Part shown: positions 55,790-64,000 of the stretch, piece after piece
Numbering within the stretch: the stretch's first letter is position 1
Layout: the number at the start of each line of letters is the position of its first letter
NCBI GenBank assembly: GCA_018257865.1
Contig: JAEUBA010000001.1
Location: 1 to 64,000, forward strand
Source of the DNA: Stereocaulon alpinum
Taxonomy: Eukaryota; Ascomycota; Lecanoromycetes; Lecanorales; Stereocaulaceae
Direction of reading: 5' to 3'
Length of the DNA stretch: 64,000 nt
The notes under the pieces: generated by a model
The model's input: the letters and a program-made list of their open reading frames with translations, nothing else
Database searches by the model: none
Told to the model about the DNA's origin: nothing
Position numbers and translations under genes: made by a program

Positions 55790-58637
55790 ATGGCGTCTCA
55801 CTTCGACGATGAAGAGCTCTCCATGTCCCTCTCAGGGCCCGCAGCAGAACGCCAGGGTCAACGACAACCTCCGCCCAGAGCTGGAAATACAAGATCTCAC
55901 GAGGCAGCCGCCCAAGTAGCCAAGCTCCCCAGTGATCGCCGTACTGCGCAGCGCATAGGGGTTTATGATGTGAAAAAGACATTAGGGGAGGGATCATTCG
56001 GCAAAGTCAAGCTCGCAACGCATCGTGTTAGCGGACAAGAGGTTGCATTGAAGATCATTTCCCGCAAGAAGCTCATTTCCAAGGACATGGCTGGAAGAGT
56101 AGAAAGAGAAATACAATATCTACAGCTCTTGAGACATCCACACATCATCAAGCTGTATATGAACCTTGATCTTCTTGGGAACAAAGCCATATGCTAATCA
56201 TTCCTAGATACACCGTCATAACGACACCCACAGACATCATCATGGTGCTGGAATACGCGGGCGGAGAACTGTTCGACTACTTGGTCAAGCACGGAAAGAT
56301 GGCGGAAACCAAAGCTCGCCGCTTCTTTCAACAGATAGTCTGTGCGGTCGAATACTGCCATCGACACAAGATTGTCCATAGAGACCTGAAACCCGAGAAC
56401 TTACTGTTGGACGAGAATCTCAACGTGAAGATTGCTGATTTCGGGTTGAGCAACATCATGACTGATGGCAATTTCTTGAAGACCAGCTGCGGGAGCCCCA
56501 ACTACGCTGCTCCCGAAGTCATTTCTGGCAAGCTTTATGCTGGGCCTGAAGTGGATGTCTGGAGTTGCGGTGTCATACTATACGTTTTATTAGTCGGCCG
56601 GCTCCCTTTCGACGACGAATACATACCCGACCTCTTCAGGAAGATCTCTTCTGGTACCTACTCAACACCTTCTTTCGTTTCGGCTGGCGCAAGGCACATT
56701 ATTCATAAGATGTTGAAGGTAAATCCAACACAACGTATTACTGTTCAGGATATCCGCCAAGACCCATGGTTTAACGAGGGTCTAGCCGATTATCTCAAGC
56801 AGCCGGTCGAGGAATTCATTGATACAGGAGTGGATCCCAACAAGGCCATAGACCCTCGAAAGTTGGCGCCAGGGAAGCCACCAGCAGTACAAGAACAGAT
56901 TCACGAGTCTGTCATTGGAAAGCTCGGGAAGACTATGGGTTACGCAAAGGATGACGTGCAAGATGCATTGGGCAAGGACGAACCAAACGCCATCAAGGAT
57001 GCGTATTTGATTGTGAGAGAGAACCAAATCATGCAAGAGAATCGTAAGTGCAACCTACCCCTCACTGGTCGTCTTTGTGCATCACATTAAAGACCAGGCG
57101 GCGATTTTGATCTGCTTCACTTCTCCCTCTACTAGTGTTGAGGGTACACAATCTATATTTTGTGGGGGCTGACGATATTATTATAGCTGGTCTTAGCAAC
57201 GGAAAGAACTTGGGCTTCTTAGCAACCTCGCCCCCAGCGTGGAATCCAAATGTGCCACCAACGCCGTTACACATCTCATCACCTTTAGCTGCTGCAGCTC
57301 AAAAAAATGCCACAACTCTAGTGAATACCAGCAAAACCCAGCAGCAACGTGAAGCCCAAGCCGGCATGGGCGATGTTCCAAGATCACAAAATTCCGCCGT
57401 TTCTCGCGACACTTCTACTGAGGACACACGCGAGGAAAAGCCCTTGAAAGAGTACGTCAGCAAGATTGGCATCCTGACAACGAGTTTGCCAATGTATCAC
57501 AATCAGCTTATGGACATGAAGAAGGCAGATGAAAAGCGTAGGCAAGCAGAGGCACAAGGGGAACCTCTCGCGCCTCGTGAGGCGGAAATGCTCTCGAAGA
57601 TGTCGCTCGGTGTTGGCCCTAACGAGCAGCAGTCGGAAGAGCAACAAGCCGAGACTGCTCGGCGTCTGAAGCCTCATTCTCGCTCTACGATGCAGATTAA
57701 CGCCATCTTGTCCAAAGCCTCTCAAAATCCGGACGAGGCCCCAGCGCATCCTGCCAAGTCAAGAGGCCGCAACACCAGGTGGCAATTCGGCATTCGCAGT
57801 AAGAACGAGCCGGTCGATGCGGTCAAGTGCCTCTATAAGGCACTGAAGTCGATGGGAGATTGTCAATGGCATGTCTCTCCGCCACGAAGCGTATCAGAAG
57901 AATCCATCAGGAAGAGTGACGGTCCTTTCCCCGTAAACGTCACTGGTGCTACCCATCTCAATGCTGGAGAGGCTATGCTCTCCGAAAGCCCAGAAAAGGA
58001 CAGGCATCGCGTACATGACGCTCATAACGCTGCAGATGTTCGTTCGGATGTTGGTGGTGATGGCACTCCCACCTCTCGCACTTCTTCTGATAAGACACCT
58101 GTCAATGACGATTCAGATAGCGAGAACGATGACGACGTCGACATCTTCAATCCACCACCCGGCTATTTTCCCAAAGATCCATGGTGCATCCACGTACGCT
58201 GGGAAAAGAAAGGGATGTCTCCACCAGGGATGGTCAACAACAATTCAGCTCGTAGCAGCCGCGTTGACCTCAGCAGCAATGATGGATCAGGGCGTCGTGG
58301 CAGTATCGCCCTTGGCAGCTTGAGTTCAGCCGCCGGTTCTACCACTAGCGTTGCCGATGTTGAGCCTCTCGCCAAACTCGATACAGATACAGCCTGCTTC
58401 GTCTACTTGGACCTTCAGATCTATGTTTTGGAGGAAGGTGTCTATTTAGTGGACTTCAAGTGTGCGGGCTACGAGTCAATTGTGGGAAGCAACGACATCG
58501 TGAATAAGAAGGGTGAGACCATCACTGAGTACATTGGATCTGGAGTCAGGATTGCCGACAAGGACGTTACCAACCCCCAGCCTTTCCTCGACCTCGCCAA
58601 CAAGCTAGTCATCTACCTTGCAAAAGGGAATGGGTGA
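55790..58637 (+). CDS. SNF1: SNF1/AMPK alpha catalytic subunit (carbon-stress kinase)
   Basis: Predicted 883 aa from exons 55790-56154, 56208-57043 and 57187-58637. Kinase domain from about residue 60: YDVKKTLGEGSFGKVKLATH (P-loop), EVALKIISRKKL (catalytic Lys), MVLEYAGGELFDYLV, HRDLKPENLLLD, ADFGLSN, activation loop FLKTSCGSPNYAAPE with the phosphorylated Thr, and VDVWSCGVILYVLLVG. Next come a UBA-like autoinhibitory part (ENQIMQEN/PGLSNGKNLGF across intron 2) and LATSPPAWN. The C-terminal regulatory domain has CLYKALKSMGDCQWHVSPPR and VYLDLQIYVLEEGVYLVDFK, which bind beta/gamma subunits, with a Ser/Asp-rich insert. The kinase allows growth on alternative carbon sources and supports cell-wall-degrading enzyme expression in fungi. 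ATG at 55790 is the first true ATG in frame. Confidence 0.96.
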
Positions 58638-59650
58638 GGATTATTGTTCAGGAAACGTACGGAGGAAAGATTTCGCTAATGGCCGCCACCTCGCATCAAG
58701 TAAGAATGAGATGATCAGGGAAAGGGTTTAAACATAAGCTATGATGATATGATTGAAAAAGCCGAGATCGAGCGTTTTAGCGCAGGCGCTCAGGGCTGTT
58801 ATTGCATAGCTTTCACAAGGGCATGTCAAAAATGAGAGATACCAATCCAGCGGAAAGGGCATGGCCATAGTGGAAGTAATTCTTGGTGAAGGTAGTGTTC
58901 AAGATCTAGATACATGAAGTGGTTCCACTAAAACGACAGCCGTCTCACATACGGTTCATTATCATACAGCGGGCCCTCGTTTCCACTTCTCTTGTTTCAG
59001 CTGTCAAGCCTGATGTCCCTAGTCGTATTCAGAAGTCAACCGCGACGACTACGATTTCCTTCCACGGGCATAGGATTCACTAACGTGTTCCAATCATTAG
59101 TTGTCATCGATTTAGTATTCGCCTGACAAAGCCGGCCAACATGGTGGGGCTCAAAACGCGCAGTGTCAGCTTGGTGGTATCCATTGCTCTTTGTGAACGT
59201 CCAGGCGTTAGTGCTCTTTTTGCCGTTGTTGTTCCCAACGGCCCTGTAGGGGCTGTAGGCGGTTATGATTGCATTATTTGCCAAGATGGAGGCTTCTGGA
59301 TTCCGCGTAGAAGGAGTTGAGAATCATACAAGTCTATGGAGGCATGAGACCTGTCTATTTTCCGTTCGCCTGCGCTTAAGCTTGTGGTATAGACCTTGTG
59401 AGATAAGAGGTCGAGAAGGAACGTAGTCGCAGCACTATGAGCCAAGTTGGCCCGAACTCAGCTGCATCAAGCCGGCACTCGTACAAACATGGCCACAGGC
59501 AAGGCGCACGAGGCCTTCCTCTCCGTACATTCTCTCAATCGCCGTCAATACACAGCCATCAATCACGGGTATCTAGTCGTATGTACAATCGCAAGCAGGG
59601 GTATCAACGCATGTAACATAGTCCACGCTCAAGCCATCCAGTCCCGCAGA
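58638..59650. other. SNF1 3' region and spacer
   Basis: Convergent area. The two minus-strand frames at 59036-59284 and 59263-59445 do not join into a gene, and the lower one has no ATG. Nothing else supported. Confidence 0.4.
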
Positions 59651-60151
59651 TCAATCCTTAGCCTTCCTCTTCGTTCCCTTTGTCATGACCTCTCTGCGCT
59701 TCACCGCAGCAATAGCCTTCCTCGCCTCCCTTACATGCTCAGGCTCAGCAGCCCACTCCAGAATCTCCTCCGGCACATCAGCGATCCTCCGCCTCTTCGG
59801 GGCCACAGACTCAAACACCTCTTGCACCCTAGCCTGCGCATTTTCTCTCGAAGCTTCCTCCACTTTCCATCGTCGTGCTATTTCTTCCTCCTCTTTACTC
59901 TCCATGCGGTGGAAGCTGGCGTGGTGGCCGCAGCCGTCGCAGTCGAAGCTTGTGGCTGCTTTGAGGGGGTGGATCATGAAGCGGTAGCAGGCGCAGGAGG
60001 AGACCATGGAGGTCTTTTGTGAGCAGGGACCACGTGGTGGGATATATTCCATCTTTGATTCGTATGACGTCAGCCACGGTTGTGAGAGTGCAGCGTGGGG
60101 AAAGCAACGTACCTGAGCCCAGATGTTGGGCTGTTGCTGTGTGGCTGCCAT
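59651..60151 (-). CDS. Small conserved fungal protein with CxxC-type zinc-binding patch
   Basis: Predicted 146 aa from exons 60151-60113 and 60052-59651. The spliced start is MAATQQQPNIWAQ followed by MEYIPPRGPC. A Cys/His-rich patch (SSCACYRFMIHP, then FDCDGCGHHASFHRME) could bind one zinc. The rest is strongly helical and charged (EEEEIARRWKVEEASRENAQ), followed by PKRRR and a KGTKRKAKD tail typical of nuclear or nucleolar proteins. The intron is 60 bp, a multiple of three with no stop, so the unspliced frame is also open; the splice is chosen because IWAQ|GTACG and TCAAAG|ATG are good sites and the 20 residues removed have no conserved look. Family not named. Confidence 0.65.
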   Translation of the reverse strand: MAATQQQPNIWAQVRCFPHAALSQPWLTSYESKMEYIPPRGPCSQKTSMVSSCACYRFMIHPLKAATSFDCDGCGHHASFHRMESKEEEEIARRWKVEEASRENAQARVQEVFESVAPKRRRIADVPEEILEWAAEPEHVREARKAIAAVKRREVMTKGTKRKAKD

Positions 60152-61270
60152 GTTGGTTTGAGATTATGATAACCTTGACAAAGTCAAGTCATCCCGAAGG
60201 CCATCGAAGATGTTGATAGCAAGCAGATGGTGAGCTTCTTTATGCTGATTCTGGCTTCGGTAATCGTTTGGTCAATGTGGTAAAGGTAGTTGCAAGCCTT
60301 GATTATTGACATGTTTGTGTTGACTGGGAGACTGGCTTCCTAGCATTTCCTTGGCGAGTACTTCCAACACCTCATCAAACGGGCCGGCAGGCTCGTGGGG
60401 GCAAAGACGCCCAGCCCCCCCCCCCCCGGATCTCCAGGTCATCATTCTGCTCCTAAGGCGGCTCCTTGGGGTCTCTAATGCCGCCTTGAAACCAACTAAA
60501 GCCGCGAATTCAAGGGGCTGATTCCGTCCTCGGGACTGGTCTCAGCTTCAATCAGTCAGCTATAAGACCTTCTGCATCTTATTGAGACGGTTGCTGACGG
60601 CCCACGAGACCACCTCGAGCGGCTGGACACACACCACACCACGTGATGTACTCTGTTTTAATGGGGTGTGCGGCGATGTGCACTGCAGAGCTTTGATTTC
60701 TCCACTGTAACCCCGAATACCAGCGTTGCGGCAAACTGTCGATCCTTTGGCAGTTACAATTTTCGGAGCGTTCCTAAACGTGGCATGATGAACGAGACCT
60801 TGTTCTCGGAGGCCACGATGACACTTGATATGTCAGGACCCGTTCCTGTGGGTAGTCAGCAACGTCTCCTAAAGCCACCGAATCTCGCCGAGCCTTCGAT
60901 GTCGTGCATATGCAACCTCATCTAAGCAGATCTAAGACGCCCAAGGCAGTTGCGTTGTTCTGATTAGTCCTAACCTACTTTAATTGATCAAGCTTTGCCT
61001 CGTACTCTATGATGATGATGCGAGCTAATCTTCTCTCCGGCTGCTACGCCCAAAGCTGACGTGGTTCTCCGCACACACCCATATAGACTTCATCCTATCA
61101 AACGCCATGGTCCGAGCATATTCTCAACGGCGTCATGCAGCCTATCCCATCCAGCCTTGGGTGAGCTCCCTACAAATAATCTTGCACAGTCGGCCTTAAC
61201 TCCCTTCTCCTACTCACTTCCTTGGTGCGCTTCTGTCCGTCTTCCTCTTGCATGTTTCCATGAGAACGAT
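60152..61270. other. Spacer with poly-C tract
   Basis: Holds a run of about 13 C at 60415-60427 and no supported gene. The conserved block ends here and accessory-style sequence begins again. Confidence 0.45.
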
Positions 61271-62686
61271 ATGGCCAATCCTCAAGCTCTGCATCCTCCG
61301 CCACCAGGGGGAGACCGTAACAGGGCTCCCACACTCATCGCTGTGTCTGTGATTTCTTTAGGAATAGCTCTCCTTCTAGTGGCCTTGAGGTTATACGTGC
61401 GTGTAAAGATCATACGAAAGGTATGGTGGGATGAACTTTTTATAGTTCTTGGTCTGGTAAGGATAGGCCGTTACTAGCAACATGGTCGAATTGAAAGGAC
61501 TGACTTCTATGTCAGCTCATTGCCATCATTGTGTTCGCCTTTGGACTTGTTGGAATCCAAGCTGGTATCGGACGACATGTGGTCTATCTACCACTGGACA
61601 GCATCACTCGAGCCGCTAAATATATCGTTTTGGTTCGGGTTATCATCAGCCTTTCTACCATGTTCACAAGGATCTCTATAGGTTTTCTGTTACTCCGCAT
61701 CTCTTCGAGTAAGAAATGGCTCGCAATCGCCGTTTACTGCGTCATGGGTGTTGTGGTGGTGGCCGGTGTGTCTTCGGTCTTCCTGGTCATAGGCCAATGC
61801 CGGCCTTTCGCCAAATCCTGGGATCCGGAGATCACTGGCACATGTTGGTCTGCCAATACCCAACTTGCGTTTTCGCGCTACAATGGTGGTAAGTTCGTAG
61901 CTCCGATAAAGATCCTACAGCCATCAATACTAATATTAATGAAGCTGTTTCCATTGCATCTGATATGGTTCTGGCCTTGCTGCCTACAGTGTTTCTATGG
62001 AACGTGCAGATCACTTTCCGCATCAAGTTTGGTATTTGTTGTCTTATGTCATTGGGCGTATTGTGAGTACTTCAATCCTGCGCGAGCATTGTGTGACAAT
62101 CGCTGAAAGGAGCCCTATAGTACAGGAATCTGTGCTATACCCAGGACGGTATTATCGCCTCAACTTGTGGCTTCTGACATTACATGTAAGTTCTCGTGTC
62201 TTGTTGTTTAGATATCGACCGCTAATTTATCGAACCAGGGAACATAGTGGATGAATCGATATGGGCCACGTAACATATAACCCTCCCGTGACTAAGTTCT
62301 TGAAGCTGATTCTTCCGATTAGACTAGAAGCCCATGTTGGAATTATTGCGGCATGCATCCCAACCCTGAAACCACTGAGTAAGGTGTTCTTCAGCACCCT
62401 CGTGACGATACGACAACGCTACCCTCGAAGGAGTGGATACATTAGCCAGACAGAAAACGGTCAACCACTTGAGGATATCAAAACTTCTCGGCCTTCTCGA
62501 TTCTCTCGTACGAAGCCCAAACCATCAATTAGCACAAGCGATCGAGATTCTGTCAGTCCGCAGCGTCCGAATACGATTGTGAAGAAAACGGAAGTTCATA
62601 TGACGATATCCGACGAGGAAGCGCAACTTGGTAGAACAGAACAAGACTACTGCGTTTTCCCTGGTAGTCGGGAATTGTACCCCTAG
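61271..62686 (+). CDS. PTH11-like fungal rhodopsin-domain membrane protein, second subtype
   Basis: Predicted 378 aa from six exons: 61271-61456, 61516-61888, 61945-62062, 62121-62185, 62239-62269 (31 nt) and 62323-62686; all junctions GT-AG and in frame. Features: PPPPGGDRNRAPTLIAVSVI (start of helix 1), LRLYVRVKIIRKVWWDELFI (the common LWWDD-like turn), GIGRHVVYL, CRPFAKSWDPEITGTCWS (conserved Cys pair of the extracellular loop), SIASDMVLALLPTVFLWNVQ, FRIKFGICCLMSLGVFTGIC, and DESIWATLEAHVGIIAACIP with TLKPLSKV. The tail is Ser/Arg-rich. It belongs to the broad family of the three left-hand genes but to another branch, with different exon sizes and a classical Cys-containing loop. Intact. 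An in-frame upstream Met (61061) was rejected because that extension precedes helix 1 without family character. Confidence 0.85.
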
Positions 62687-64000
62687 TGAGTTAGGATTTA
62701 ATGTGAGGCTTGCACATAACGTGCGGATGTCCCTTTTAGTTCTATACTCATCGTAGTTGAACGCTGCTCAACCAAGCCATTTCTGGCGCATATTCCAGTC
62801 CAACAATGCAAGTAACTTATGCCAGCAAAGATTGATAGGACAGAAACAAGCCGGTTTGACATCATAAGTGACAAAGCAGGATACTATCTAGGATCAGACC
62901 ACAAGCCAAAAGACCGTACTCAGAAGCAGAGAACACAGCAAACAAGGCTTCCCAGAATCCGTATCTATACAGTAAGAACCATCTCGAAAAGCAGAGACCA
63001 GATCCCAAAACGCTTTCTAATAGCATTATTTGTTCCCAAGCTTTTACCTCAGAAGCAGAGAAACAGAGCATGGAACGCTTTCTAGGAGTATGGTCTTTGC
63101 CCGAAAAAAAAAGACTGTCTCAGAAGCAGGAAAACCCAGCAGGAAAGGTTTTACTTTCCACTCAAACCCCTCTGTACGGAGCAGCGCAACGATCATCGCC
63201 ACCTTCTCGAGAGTGGGCATGGTTGGCAAAGCTACATGCACCCCGAGAGCAGAGAGTAGGCTTTCTAAGCGCAAGTTTCATGCCACGATATTTGTTCTCA
63301 GAGCGTCGAATGGATCAAAGCCATGGCTACACTAAGGAAGGATATCTTGCCTCTCACCTCTTAACTCTTACCTCTTGCTTTATATGGGATACCGATATAG
63401 TGATCTCAGCTTGTCTGCGAGCTGTCGCTTTGGGATGAGTATGATTTCCTTGGTGGAGTACGGATATGGGTTGATGGTGAGGGCGGGGGAAACTGTTTTT
63501 CTTGCCTGGAGGGGTGTTCGGTGGCGAGTATAGACTCGGAAGTCACGCTTTGTGAGGAGCAAGAACGATGATGGGGTTTTTAAGACGGGTGTGACGGTAA
63601 AGTCACTACGTATGATTGAGACGATATACGATCATGTTGAATGGATATAGGGAGGAGGTTACGCGTTGGTTAAGAGTATTCTGTTCTGCTCATCGAGTGT
63701 ACAGCATCCTCAGCATAGTGGGATGAAGTGACGTGACGATAAGTGCAGGAGATGATAGGAGGAGTATTCGCAGGTTCGCGCGTTATTTGGCACGGTGGTG
63801 TGGTTGCTTGTTGCTTGTTGGTTATCGGTTTAAGAGGTTGCCCGTGCAGCTCCTCCAACGATCCCAATAGACCACCCTTCAATCATTCTACTCGGTATAC
63901 CGTCTAGGGTGTTTATAACTAGCGCTCATCTCCAAGAGAAAGTCAAGGGGGTTTGTCGAGGTGCTAAATTTCTAGATCCAAGGCAGATTGGACTTGGCAT
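62687..64000. other. Gene-free right end with degenerate repeats
   Basis: No gene supported. Repeated AGCAGAGA-type units at 62924-63290 generate overlapping spurious frames. The last 700 bp show no recognisable coding or structural signal. Confidence 0.4.
62915..63290. repeat. Degenerate ~65-bp tandem repeat, 4-5 copies
   Basis: AGCAGAGA/AGCAGGAA units start at 62924, 62990, 63054 and 63125, each followed some 20-25 bp later by a CGCTTTCTAA/GGCTTCCC-like block; a fifth weaker copy lies at 63248 (AGCAGAGAGTAGGCTTTCTA). Spacing of 64-71 bp shows a tandem origin with later divergence. Confidence 0.6.

Noticed and set aside
59036..59445. Small secreted-protein gene on the minus strand
   Set aside because: The lower frame has no ATG, the two frames do not join through splice sites, and there is no hydrophobic leader.

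Overview
The window looks like filamentous ascomycete (Pezizomycotina) nuclear DNA. Genes carry many short GT-AG introns of about 45-150 bp. Fungal-specific families are present (PTH11-type rhodopsin-domain membrane proteins, Zn2Cys6 regulators, SNF1, RACK1/Cpc2, Nce102, Tfb5, Cox9), and the left edge is an AT- and TpA-rich block typical of repeat-induced point mutation (RIP). A leotiomycete-like source is a guess only.

Left part (1-25 kb) is accessory and decaying. After the AT-rich block (1-1000) come three tandem PTH11/fungal-rhodopsin paralogues (3159-5009, 6313-7970, 14944-16420) with almost the same exon architecture. Interleaved are a 5'-truncated P450 (8457-9518, minus), a full-length but broken 14-TM drug-efflux MFS gene (11042-13119), a broken P450 (16593-18415, minus), an intact secreted-type beta-lactamase-fold serine hydrolase (18838-20582), an intact Zn2Cys6 regulator (22091-23330, minus) and a thioredoxin-reductase-like gene that lost its redox-motif segment (23834-24791, minus). 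This mix of regulator, oxidase, P450s, efflux pump and hydrolase, without a backbone synthase, reads as a fossil secondary-metabolite cluster. Most of the nonsense mutations are TAG/TAA codons that a single C-to-T change in CAG/CAA would give.

Middle and right part (25-60 kb) is mostly conserved housekeeping. It holds a peroxisomal dienoyl-CoA isomerase with a C-terminal AKL, a small one-TM protein, a type-I membrane protein, TFB5 (TFIIH), two related 'half zinc cluster' proteins (31170-32428 and 35371-37031), a divergent pair of small mitochondrial genes (Mim2-like candidate and COX9), RACK1, a TPR mitochondrial protein (Mgr3-like), a SRAP/HMCES abasic-site protein ending in a PIP box, a large isochorismatase-AlkB-GST fusion, NCE102 (MARVEL), a Dal5-type anion:cation symporter, two conserved proteins of unknown role, and SNF1 kinase.

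The right end (60-64 kb) returns to accessory style: a fourth, differently built PTH11-like gene (61271-62686), then a degenerate ~65-bp repeat array and no further recognisable gene. Exon borders below were assigned by eye from splice motifs, reading frame and family expectation; no transcript or database evidence was available.
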